Assembly: GCA_003117195.1 (NCBI GenBank)
Contig: BDSI01000006.1
Coordinates: forward strand, 1,548,238-1,612,237
Direction of reading: 5' to 3'
Source: Eudorina sp. 2006-703-Eu-15
Taxonomy: Eukaryota; Chlorophyta; Chlorophyceae; Chlamydomonadales; Volvocaceae
Length of the DNA: 64,000 bases
A program made the translations under genes and the position numbers. Positions 50,192-62,800 of this stretch are shown here, one piece after another. The notes beneath the pieces were generated by a model. It was not told the origin of the DNA and ran no database searches. It saw only the letters and a program-made list of their open reading frames with translations. Position 1 is the first letter of the stretch. Every line of letters starts with the position of its first letter.

Positions 50192-53100
50192 ATGCCGTAC
50201 ATGTCGTCGCGCCTCCCATCGAACAACCAAAGCCTTCCCGCCTCCCAAGGTGCTAGATCCACATCCGCCAAGATGCAATGCAATGCACAGCAAAGAGGCA
50301 ACGAAACGAAACCAAAGCACAGCGCAGAACAAGGCAGCGCGGGAGGAGAACGGACAGCACACGAGGCAGGAACGCAGTCTTCCCGCTCCCAACTCCCACC
50401 GCCGCTACCAACCTCACCGTCAGCCAGTGGGAAGTGATGTTGGGCAGGGCAGGCGGCGGCGGCGGCGGCGGCGTCGCCGCCATGTGCAGGCTGCAGCGGC
50501 GGCTGATGCCGCGGCGGCGGCGGCGGCGGAAGCGGCTACAGCAGCGGCGGCGGCGGCGCGCCGCCGCAGCCACAGGGCGCGAAGAAGAGCGCGATGCCGC
50601 CGCTGCTCCCGCTGCTGCCGCTGCGGCTCGGAACAGTGGTCTTGAGGGCGATGTGGGTAAACGAGTGCAGGACTCGGATGTCCCGCCGGTCGGCGGAGAG
50701 GGCCAGGGAGGCACTTCGGCAGGCGAAGAAGCTGACGTGGACGACCTGTGCGGGGACGCGCGCGGGCGCCGCGGGGGAATGGACGGGCGAGGGAACTAGT
50801 GAGGCAGCAGAACGTGGTGGAATGAGGGTACCGCGCACCCCACCCTCCCACATCCAGGCCCTACCCGCCCCTCCCAGCAGAGCATTCCGGCCTGACGTAC
50901 ATGCCGTACATGTCGTCGCGCCTCCCATCGAACAACCAAAGCCTTCCCGCCTCCCAAGGTGCTAGATCCACATCCGCCAAGATGCAATGCAATGCACAGC
51001 AAAGAGGCAACGAAACGAAACCAAAGCACAGCGCAGAACAAGGCAGCGCGGGAGGAGAACGGACAGCACACGAGGCAGGAACGCAGTCTTCCCGCTCCCA
51101 ACTCCCACCGCCGTCTACCAACCTCACCGTCAGCCAGTGGGAAGTGATGTTGGGCAGGGCAGGCGGCGGCGGCGGCGGCGGCGTCGCCGCCATGTGCAGG
51201 CTGCTGCTGATGCCGCGCGGCGGCGGCGGCGGAAGCGGCTACAGCAGCGGCGCGGCGGCGGCGCCGCCGCAGCCACAGGGCGCGAAGAAGAGCGCGATGC
51301 CGCCGCTGCTCCCGCTGCTGCCGCTGCGGCTCGGAACAGTGGTCTTGAGGGCGATGTGGGTAAACGAGTGCAGGACTCGGATGTCCCGCCGGTCGGCGGA
51401 GAGGGCCAGGGAGGCACTTCGGCAGGCGAAGAAGCTGACGTGGACGACCTGTGCGGGGACGCGCGGGCGCCGCCGCGGGGAATGGACGGGCGAGGGAACT
51501 AGTGAGGCAGCAGAACGTGGTGGAATGAGGGTACCGCGCACCCCACCCTCCCACATCCAGGCCCTACCCCGCCCCTCCCAGCAGAGCATTCCGGCCTGAC
51601 GTACATGCCGTACATGTCGTCGCGCCTCCCATCGAACAACCAAAGCCTTCCCGCCTCCCAAGGTGCTAGATCCACATCCGCCAAGATGCAATGCAATGCA
51701 CAGCAAAGAGGCAACGAAACGAAACCAAAGCACAGCGCAGAACAAGGCAGCGCGGGAGGAGAACGGACAGCACACGAGGCAGGAACGCAGTCTTCCCGCT
51801 CCCAACTCCCACCGCCGGCTACCAACCTCACCGTCAGCCAGTGGGAAGTGATGTTGGGCAGGGCAGGCGGCGGCGGCGCGGCGGCGTCGCCGCCATGTGC
51901 AGGCTGCTGATGCCGCGGCGGCGGCGGCGGCGGAAGCGGCTACAGCAGCGGCGGCGGCGCGCGCCGCCGCAGCCACAGGGCGCGAAGAAGAGCGCGATGC
52001 CGCCGCTGCTCCCGCTGCTGCCGCTGCGGCTCGGAACAGTGGTCTTGAGGGCGATGTGGGTAAACGAGTGCAGGACTCGGATGTCCCGCCGGTCGGCGGA
52101 GAGGGCCAGGGAGGCACTTCGGCAGGCGAAGAAGCTGACGTGGACGACCTGTGCGGGGACGCGCGGGCGCCGCCGCGCGGGGAATGGACGGGCGAGGGAA
52201 CTAGTGAGGCAGCAGAACGTGGTGGAATGAGGGTACGCGCACCCCACCCTCCCACATCCAGGCCCTACCCCGCCCCTCCCAGCAGAGCATTCCGGCCTGA
52301 CGTACATGCCGTACATGTCGTCGCGCCTCCCATCGAACAACCAAAGCCTTCCCGCCTCCCAAGGTGCTAGATCCACATCCGCCAAGATGCAATGCAATGC
52401 ACAGCAAAGAGGCAACGAAACGAAACCAAAGCACAGCGCAGAACAAGGCAGCGCGGGAGGAGAACGGACAGCACACGAGGCAGGAACGCAGTCTTCCCGC
52501 TCCCAACTCCCACCGCCGCTACCAACCTCACCGTCAGCCAGTGGGAAGTGATGTTGGGCAGGGCACGCGGCGCGGCGGCGGCGGCGTCGCCGCCATGTGC
52601 AGGCTGCTGATGCCGCGGCGGCGGCGGCGGCGGAAGCGGCTACAGCAGCGGCGGCGGCGGCGCGCCGCCGCAGCCACAGGGCGCGAAGAAGAGCGCGATG
52701 CCGCCGCTGCTCCCGCTGCTGCCGCTGCGGCTCGGAACAGTGGTCTTGAGGGCGATGTGGGTAAACGAGTGCAGGACTCGGATGTCCCGCCGGTCGGCGG
52801 AGAGGGCCAGGGAGGCACTTCGGCAGGCGAAGAAGCTGACGTGGACGACCTGTGCGGGGACGCGCGGGCGCCGCGCGGGGGAATGGACGGGCGAGGGAAC
52901 TAGTGAGGCAGCAGAACGTGGTGGAATGAGGGTACGCGCACCCCACCCTCCCACATCCAGGCCCTACCCCGCCCCTCCCAGCAGAGCATTCCGGCCTGAC
53001 GTACATGCCGTACATGTCGTCGCGCCTCCCATCGAACAACCAAAGCCTTCCCGCCTCCCAAGGTGCTAGATCCACATCCGCCAAGATGCAATGCAATGCA

Positions 53101-56100
53101 CAGCAAGAGGCAACGAAACGAAACCAAAGCACAGCGCAGAACAAGCCAGCGCGGGAGGAGAACGGCAGCACACGAGGCAGGAACGCAGTCTTCCCGCTCC
53201 AACTCCCACGCCGCTACCAACCTCACCGTCAGCCAGTGGGAAGTGATGTTGGGCAGGGCAGCGGCGCGGCGCGGCGGCGTCGCCGCCATGTGCAGGCTGC
53301 TGATGCCGCGGCGGCGGCGCGCGGAAGCGGCTACAGCAGCGGCGCGCGGCGGCCGCCGCCGCAGCCACAGGGCGCGAAGAAGAGCGCGATGCCGCCGCTG
53401 CTCCCGCTGCTGCCGCTGCCGGCTCGGAACAGTGGTCTTGAGGGGCATGTGGGTAAACGAGTGCAGGACTCCGATGTCCCGCGGTCGGCGGAGAGGGCCA
53501 GGGAGGCACTTCGCAGGCGAAGAAGCTGACGTGGACGACCTGTGCGGGGACGCGCGGCGCCGCCGCGGGAATGGACGGGCGAGGAACTAGTGAGGCAGCA
53601 GAACGTGGTGGAATGAGGGTACCGCGCACCCCACCCTCCACATCCAGGCCCTACCCCGCCCCTCCCAGCAGAGCATTCCGGCCTGACGTACATGCCGTAC
53701 ATGTCGTCGCGCCTCCCATCGAACAACCAAAGCCTTCCCGCCTCCCAAGGTGCTAGATCCACATCCGCCAAGATGCAATGCAATGCACAGCAAAGAGGCA
53801 ACGAAACGAAACCAAAGCACAGCGCAGAACAAGGCAGCGCGGGAGGAGAACGGACAGCACACGAGGCAGGAACGCAGTCTTCCCGCTCCCAACTCCCACC
53901 GCCGCTACCAACCTCACCGTCAGCCAGTGGGAAGTGATGTTGGGCAGGGCACGCGGCGGCGGCGGCGGCGGCGTCGCCGCCATGTGCAGGCTGCTGATGC
54001 CGCGGCGGCGGCGGCGGCGGAAGCGGCTACAGCAGCGGCGCGGCGGGCGCCGCCGCAGCCACAGGGCGCGAAGAAGAGCGCGATGCCGCCGCTGCTCCCG
54101 CTGCTGCCGCTGCGGCTCGGAACAGTGGTCTTGAGGGCGATGTGGGTAAACGAGTGCAGGACTCGGATGTCCCGCCGGTCGGCGGAGAGGGCCAGGGAGG
54201 CACTTCGGCAGGCGAAGAAGCTGACGTGGACGACCTGTGCGGGGACGCGCGGGCGCCGCCGCGGGGAATGGACGGGCGAGGGAACTAGTGAGGCAGCAGA
54301 ACGTGGTGGAATGAGGGTACCGCGCACCCCACCCTCCCACATCCAGGCCCTACCCCGCCCCTCCCAGCAGAGCATTCCGGCCTGACGTACATGCCGTACA
54401 TGTCGTCGCGCCTCCCATCGAACAACCAAAGCCTTCCCGCCTCCCAAGGTGCTAGATCCACATCCGCCAAGATGCAATGCAATGCACAGCAAAGAGGCAA
54501 CGAAACGAAACCAAAGCACAGCGCAGAACAAGGCAGCGCGGGAGGAGAACGGACAGCACACGAGGCAGGAACGCAGTCTTCCCGCTCCCAACTCCCACCG
54601 CCGGCTACCAACCTCACCGTCAGCCAGTGGGAAGTGATGTTGGGCAGGGCAGGCGGCGGCGGCGGCGGCGGCGTCGCCGCCATGTGCAGGCTGCTGATGC
54701 CGCGGCGGCGGCGGCGGCGGAAGCGGCTACAGCAGCGGCGGCGGCGCCGCCGCCGCAGCCACAGGGCGCGAAGAAGAGCGCGATGCCGCCGCTGCTCCCG
54801 CTGCTGCCGCTGCGGCTCGGAACAGTGGTCTTGAGGGCGATGTGGGTAAACGAGTGCAGGACTCGGATGTCCCGCCGGTCGGCGGAGAGGGCCAGGGAGG
54901 CACTTCGGCAGGCGAAGAAGCTGACGTGGACGACCTGTGCGGGGACGCGCGGGCGCCGCCGCGGGGAATGGACGGGCGAGGGAACTAGTGAGGCAGCAGA
55001 ACGTGGTGGAATGAGGGTACCGCGCACCCCACCCTCCCACATCCAGGCCCTACCCCGCCCCTCCCAGCAGAGCATTCCGGCCTGACGTACATGCCGTACA
55101 TGTCGTCGCGCCTCCCATCGAACAACCAAAGCCTTCCCGCCTCCCAAGGTGCTAGATCCACATCCGCCAAGATGCAATGCAATGCACAGCAAAGAGGCAA
55201 CGAAACGAAACCAAAGCACAGCGCAGAACAAGGCAGCGCGGGAGGAGAACGGACAGCACACGAGGCAGGAACGCAGTCTTCCCGCTCCCAACTCCCACCG
55301 CCGGCTACCAACCTCACCGTCAGCCAGTGGGAAGTGATGTTGGGCAGGGCAGGCGGCGGCGGCGGCGGCGGCGTCGCCGCCATGTGCAGGCTGCTGATGC
55401 GCGCGGCGGCGCGGCGGCGGAAGCGGCTACAGCAGCGGCGGCGGCGGCGCGCCGCCGCAGCCACAGGGCGCGAAGAAGAGCGCGATGCCGCCGCTGCTCC
55501 CGCTGCTGCCGCTGCGGCTCGGAACAGTGGTCTTGAGGGCGATGTGGGTAAACGAGTGCAGGACTCGGATGTCCCGCCGGTCGGCGGAGAGGGCCAGGGA
55601 GGCACTTCGGCAGGCGAAGAAGCTGACGTGGACGACCTGTGCGGGGACGCGCGGGCGCCGCCGCGGGGAATGGACGGGCGAGGGAACTAGTGAGGCAGCA
55701 GAACGTGGTGGAATGAGGGTACGCGCACCCCACCCTCCCACATCCAGGCCCTACCCCGCCCCTCCCAGCAGAGCATTCCGGCCTGACGTACATGCCGTAC
55801 ATGTCGTCGCGCCTCCCATCGAACAACCAAAGCCTTCCCGCCTCCCAAGGTGCTAGATCCACATCCGCCAAGATGCAATGCAATGCACAGCAAAGAGGCA
55901 ACGAAACGAAACCAAAGCACAGCGCAGAACAAGGCAGCGCGGGAGGAGAACGGACAGCACACGAGGCAGGAACGCAGTCTTCCCGCTCCCAACTCCCACC
56001 GCCGGCTACCAACCTCACCGTCAGCCAGTGGGAAGTGATGTTGGGCAGGGCAGGCGGCGGCGGCGGCGGCGGCGTCGCCGCCATGTGCAGGCTGCAGCGG

Positions 56101-56498
56101 CGGCTGATGCCGCGGCGGCGGCGGCGGCGGAAGCGGCTACAGCAGCGGCGGCGGCGGCGCCGCCGCAGCCACAGGGCGCGAAGAAGAGCGCGATGCCGCC
56201 GCTGCTCCCGCTGCTGCCGCTGCGGCTCGGAACAGTGGTCTTGAGGGCGATGTGGGTAAACGAGTGCAGGACTCGGATGTCCCGCCGGTCGGCGGAGAGG
56301 GCCAGGGAGGCACTTCGGCAGGCGAAGAAGCTGACGTGGACGACCTGTGCGGGGACGCGGGGCGCCGCCGCGGGGAATGGACGGGCGAGGGAACTAGTGA
56401 GGCAGCAGAACGTGGTGGAATGAGGGTACCGCGCACCCCACCCTCCCACATCCAGGCCCTACCCCGCCCTCCCAGCAGAGCATTCCGGCCTGACGTAC

Positions 56499-56878
56499 AT
56501 GCCGTACATGTCGTCGCGCCTCCCATCGAACAACCAAAGCCTTCCCGCCTCCCAAGGTGCTAGATCCACATCCGCCAAGATGCAATGCAATGCACAGCAA
56601 AGAGGCAACGAAACGAAACCAAAGCACAGCGCAGAACAAGGCAGCGCGGGAGGAGAACGGACAGCACACGAGGCAGGAACGCAGTCTTCCCGCTCCCAAC
56701 TCCCACCGCCGTCTACCAACCTCACCGTCAGCCCGGAAGCGGCTACAGCAGTCTTGAGGGCGAATTGCCGCCGCGGGGAATGGACGGGCGAGGGAACTAG
56801 TGAGCAGCACGCGCACCCCACCCTCCCACATCCAGGCCCTACCCCGCCCTCCCAGCAGAGCATTCCGGCCTGACGTAC
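56499..56878. repeat. Mosaic, internally deleted satellite copy (380 bp)
   Basis: The copy is standard to about 56732, then has short pieces of later unit segments joined directly: CGGAAGCGGCTACAGCAG, then TCTTGAGGGCGA, then CCGCCGCGGGGAATGG. Several separate deletions are needed. This suggests collapse of hard-to-read GC tracts, or real multi-step deletion. Confidence 0.8.
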
Positions 56879-59800
56879 ATGCCGTACATGTCGTCGCGCC
56901 TCCATCGAACAACCAAAGCCTTCCCGCCTCCCAAGGTGCTAGATCCACATCCGCCAAGATGCAATGCAATGCACAGCAAAGAGGCAACGAAACGAAACCA
57001 AAGCACAGCGCAGAACAAGGCAGCGGGAGGAGAACGGGCAGCACACGAGGCAGGAACGCAGTCTTCCGCTCCCAACTCCCACCGCCGGCTACCAACCTCA
57101 CCGTCAGCCAGTGGAAGTGATGTTGGGCAGGGCAGGCGGCGGCGGCGGCGGCGGCGTCGCCGCCATGTGCAGGCTGCTGATGCGCGGCGGCGGCGGCGGA
57201 AGCGGCTACAGCAGCGGCGGCGGCGGCGCCGCCGCAGCCACAGGGCGCGAAGAAGAGCGCGATGCCGCCGCTGCTCCCGCTGCTGCCGCTGCGGCTCGGA
57301 ACAGTGGTCTTGAGGGCGATGTGGGTAAACGAGTGCAGGACTCGGATGTCCCGCCGGTCGGCGGAGAGGGCCAGGGAGGCACTTCGGCAGGCGAAGAAGC
57401 TGACGTGGACGACCTGTGCGGGGACGCGCGGGCGCCGCCGCGGGGGAATGGACGGGCGAGGGAACTAGTGAGGCAGCAGAACGTGGTGGAATGAGGGTAC
57501 CGCGCACCCCACCCTCCCACATCCAGGCCCTACCCCGCCCTCCCAGCAGAGCATTCCGGCCTGACGTACATGCCGTACATGTCGTCGCGCCTCCCATCGA
57601 ACAACCAAAGCCTTCCCGCCTCCCAAGGTGCTAGATCCACATCCGCCAAGATGCAATGCAATGCACAGCAAAGAGGCAACGAAACGAAACCAAAGCACAG
57701 CGCAGAACAAGGCAGCGCGGGAGGAGAACGGACAGCACACGAGGCAGGAACGCAGTCTTCCCGCTCCCAACTCCCACCGCCGGCTACCAACCTCACCGTC
57801 AGCCAGTGGGAAGTGATGTTGGGCAGGGCAGGCGGCGGCGGCGGCGGCGGCGTCGCCGCCATGTGCAGGCTGCTGATGCCGCGGCGGCGGCGGCGGCGGA
57901 AGCGGCTACAGCAGCGGCGGCGGCGGCCGCCGCCGCAGCCACAGGGCGCGAAGAAGAGCGCGATGCCGCCGCTGCTCCCGCTGCTGCCGCTGCGGCTCGG
58001 AACAGTGGTCTTGAGGGCGATGTGGGTAAACGAGTGCAGGACTCGGATGTCCCGCCGGTCGGCGGAGAGGGCCAGGGAGGCACTTCGGCAGGCGAAGAAG
58101 CTGACGTGGACGACCTGTGCGGGGACGCGCGGCGCCGCCGCGGGGGAATGGACGGGCGAGGGAACTAGTGAGGCAGCAGAACGTGGTGGAATGAGGGTAC
58201 GCGCACCCCACCCTCCCACATCCAGGCCCTACCCCGCCCTCCCAGCAGAGCATTCCGGCCTGACGTACATGCCGTACATGTCGTCGCGCCTCCCATCGAA
58301 CACCAAAGCCTTCCCGCCTCCCAAGGTGCTAGATCCACATCCGCCAAGATGCAATGCAATGCACAGCAAAGAGGCAACGAAACGAAACCAAAGCACAGCG
58401 CAGAACAAGGCAGCGCGGGAGGAGAACGGCAGCACACGAGGCAGGAACGCAGTCTTCCCGCTCCCAACTCCCACCGCCGGCTACCAACCTCACCGTCAGC
58501 CAGTGGAAAGTGATGTTGGGCAGGGCAGCGGCGGCGGCGGCGGCGGCGTCGCCGCCATGTGCAGGCTGCTGATGCCGCGCGGCGGCGGCGGCGGAAGCGG
58601 CTACAGCAGCGGCGGCGGCGGCCGCCGCCGCAGCCACAGGGCGCGAAGAAGAGCGCGATGCCGCCGCTGCTCCCGCTGCTGCCGCTGCGGCTCGGAACAG
58701 TGGTCTTGAGGCGATGTGGGTAAACGAGTGCAGGACTCGGATGTCCCGCCGGTCGGCGGAGAGGGCCAGGGAGGCACTTCGGCAGGCGAAGAAGCTGACG
58801 TGGACGACCTGTGCGGGGACGCGCGGGCGCCGCCGCGGGGGAATGGACGGGCGAGGGAACTAGTGAGGCAGCAGAACGTGGTGGAATGAGGGTACCGCGC
58901 ACCCCACCCTCCCACATCCAGGCCCTACCCCGCCCTCCCAGCAGAGCATTCCGGCCTGACGTACATGCCGTACATGTCGTCGCGCCTCCCATCGAACAAC
59001 CAAAGCCTTCCCGCCTCCCAAGGTGCTAGATCCACATCCGCCAAGATGCAATGCAATGCACAGCAAAGAGGCAACGAAACGAAACCAAAGCACAGCGCAG
59101 AACAAGGCAGCGCGGGAGGAGAACGGACAGCACACGAGGCAGGAACGCAGTCTTCCCGCTCCCAACTCCCACGCCGGCTACCAACCTCACCGTCAGCCAG
59201 TGGGAAGTGATGTTGGGCAGGGCACGCGCGGCGGCGGCGGCGGCGTCGCCGCCATGTGCAGGCTGCTGATGCCGCGGCGGCGGCGGCGGCGGAAGCGGCT
59301 ACAGCAGCGGCGGCGGCGGCGGCCGCCGCCGCAGCCACAGGGCGCGAAGAAGAGCGCGATGCCGCCGCTGCTCCCGCTGCTGCCGCTGCGGCTCGGAACA
59401 GTGGTCTTGAGGGCGATGTGGGTAAACGAGTGCAGGACTCGGATGTCCGCCGGTCGGCGGAGAGGGCCAGGGAGGCACTTCGGCAGGCGAAGAAGCTGAC
59501 GTGGACGACCTGTGCGGGGACGCGCGGGCGCCGCCGCGGGGGAATGGACGGGCGAGGGAACTAATGAGGCAGCAGAACGTGGTGGAATGAGGGTACCGCG
59601 CACCCCACCCTCCCACATCCAGGCCCTACCCCGCCCCTCCCAGCAGAGCATTCCGGCCTGACGTACATGCCGTACATGTCGTCGCGCCTCCCATCGAACA
59701 ACCAAAGCCTTCCGCCTCCCAAGGTGCTAGATCCACATCCGCCAAGATGCAATGCAATGCACAGCAAAGAGGCAACGAAACGAAACCAAAGCACAGCGCA

Positions 59801-62800
59801 GAACAAGGCAGCGCGGGAGGAGAACGGACAGCACACGAGGCAGGAACGCAGTCTTCCCGCTCCCAACTCCCACCGCCGGCTACCAACCTCACCGTCAGCC
59901 AGTGGGAAGTGATGTTGGGCAGGGCACGCGGCGGCGGCGGCGGCGGCGTCGCCGCCATGTGCAGGCTGCACGGGCTGATGCCGCGGCGGCGGCGGCGGCG
60001 GAAGCGGCTACAGCAGCGGCAGCGGCGGCGGCGCCGCCGCAGCCACAGGGCGCGAAGAAGAGCGCGATGCCGCCGCTGCTCCGCTGCTGCCGCTGCGGCT
60101 CGGAACAGTGGTCTTGAGGGCGATGTGGGTAAACGAGTGCAGGACTCGGATGTCCCGCCGGTCGGCGGAGAGGGCCAGGGAGGCACTTCGGCAGGCGAAG
60201 AAGCTGACGTGGACGACCTGTGCGGGGACGCGCGGGCGCCGCCGCGGGGGAATGGACGGGCGAGGGAACTAGTGAGGCAGCAGAACGTGGTGGAATGAGG
60301 GTACCGCGCACCCCACCCTCCCACATCCAGGCCCTACCCCGCCCCTCCCAGCAGAGCATTCCGGCCTGACGTACATGCCGTACATGTCGTCGCGCCTCCC
60401 ATCGAACAACCAAAGCCTTCCCGCCTCCCAAGGTGCTAGATCCACATCCGCCAAGATGCAATGCAATGCACAGCAAAGAGGCAACGAAACGAAACCAAAG
60501 CACAGCGCAGAACAAGGCAGCGCGGGAGGAGAACGGACAGCACACGAGGCAGGAACGCAGTCTTCCCGCTCCCAACTCCCACCGCCGGCTACCAACCTCA
60601 CCGTCAGCCAGTGGAAGTGATGTTGGGCAGGGCACGCGGCGGCGGCGGCGGCGGCGTCGCCGCCATGTGCAGGCTGCTGATGCCGCGGCGGCGGCGGCGG
60701 CGGAAGCGGCTACAGCAGCGGCGGCGGCGGCGCCGCCGCCGCAGCCACAGGGCGCGAAGAAGAGCGCGATGCCGCCGCTGCTCCCGCTGCTGCCGCTGCG
60801 GCTCGGAACAGTGGTCTTGAGGGCGATGTGGGTAAACGAGTGCAGGACTCGGATGTCCCGCCGGTCGGCGGAGAGGGCCAGGGAGGCACTTCGGCAGGCG
60901 AAGAAGCTGACGTGGACGACCTGTGCGGGGACGCGCGGGCGCCGCCGCGGGGGAATGGACGGGCGAGGGAACTAGTGAGGCAGCAGAACGTGGTGGAATG
61001 AGGGTACCGCGCACCCCACCCTCCCACATCCAGGCCCTACCCCGCCCCTCCCAGCAGAGCATTCCGGCCTGACGTACATGCCGTACATGTCGTCGCGCCT
61101 CCCATCGAACAACCAAAGCCTTCCCGCCTCCCAAGGTGCTAGATCCACATCCGCCAAGATGCAATGCAATGCACAGCAAAGAGGCAACGAAACGAAACCA
61201 AAGCACAGCGCAGAACAAGGCAGCGCGGGAGGAGAACGGGCAGCACACGAGGCAGGAACGCAGTCTTCCCGCTCCCAACTCCCACCGCCGGCTACCAACC
61301 TCACCGTCAGCCAGTGGAAAGTGATGTTGGGCAGGGCAGGCGGCGGCGGCGGCGGCGGCGTCGCCGCCATGTGCAGGCTGCTGATGCCGCGGCGGCGGCG
61401 GCGGCGGAAGCGGCTACAGCAGCGGCGGCGGCGGCGCCGCCGCCGCAGCCACAGGGCGCGAAGAAGAGCGCGATGCCGCCGCTGCTCCCGCTGCTGCCGC
61501 TGCGGCTCGGAACAGTGGTCTTGAGGGCGATGTGGGTAAACGAGTGCAGGACTCGGATGTCCCGCCGGTCGGCGGAGAGGGCCAGGGAGGCACTTCGGCA
61601 GGCGAAGAAGCTGACGTGGACGACCTGTGCGGGGACGCGCGGGCGCCGCCGCGGGGGAATGGACGGGCGAGGGAACTAGTGAGGCAGCAGAACGTGGTGG
61701 AATGAGGGTACCGCGCACCCCACCCTCCCACATCCAGGCCCTACCCCGCCCCTCCCAGCAGAGCATTCCGGCCTGACGTACATGCCGTACATGTCGTCGC
61801 GCCTCCCATCGAACAACCAAAGCCTTCCCGCCTCCCAAGGTGCTAGATCCACATCCGCCAAGATGCAATGCAATGCACAGCAAAGAGGCAACGAAACGAA
61901 ACCAAAGCACAGCGCAGAACAAGGCAGCGCGGGAGGAGAACGGACAGCACACGAGGCAGGAACGCAGTCTTCCCGCTCCCAACTCCCACCGCCGGCTACC
62001 AACCTCACCGTCAGCCAGTGGGAAGTGATGTTGGGCAGGGCACGCGGCGGCGGCGGCGGCGGCGTCGCCGCCATGTGCAGGCTGCTGATGCCGCGGCGGC
62101 GGCGGCGGCGGAAGCGGCTACAGCAGCGGCGGCGGCGGCGCCGCCGCCGCAGCCACAGGGCGCGAAGAAGAGCGCGATGCCGCCGCTGCTCCCGCTGCTG
62201 CCGCTGCGGCTCGGAACAGTGGTCTTGAGGGCGATGTGGGTAAACGAGTGCAGGACTCGGATGTCCCGCCGGTCGGCGGAGAGGGCCAGGGAGGCACTTC
62301 GGCAGGCGAAGAAGCTGACGTGGACGACCTGTGCGGGGACGCGCGGGCGCCGCCGCGGGGGAATGGACGGGCGAGGGAACTAGTGAGGCAGCAGAACGTG
62401 GTGGAATGAGGGTACCGCGCACCCCACCCTCCAACATCCAGGCCCTACCCCGCCCCTCCCAGCAGAGCATTCCGGCCTGACGTACATGCCGTACATGTCG
62501 TCGCGCCTCCCATCGAACAACCAAAGCCTTCCCGCCTCCCAAGGTGCTAGATCCACATCCGCCAAGATGCAATGCAATGCACAGCAAAGAGGCAACGAAA
62601 CGAAACCAAAGCACAGCGCAGAACAAGGCAGCGCGGGAGGAGAACGGGCAGCACACGAGGCAGGAACGCAGTCTTCCCGCTCCCAACTCCCACCGCCGGC
62701 TACCAACCTCACCGTCAGCCAGTGGAAAGTGATGTTGGGCAGGGCAGGCGGCGGCGGCGGCGGCGGCGTCGCCGCCATGTGCAGGCTGCTGATGCCGCGG

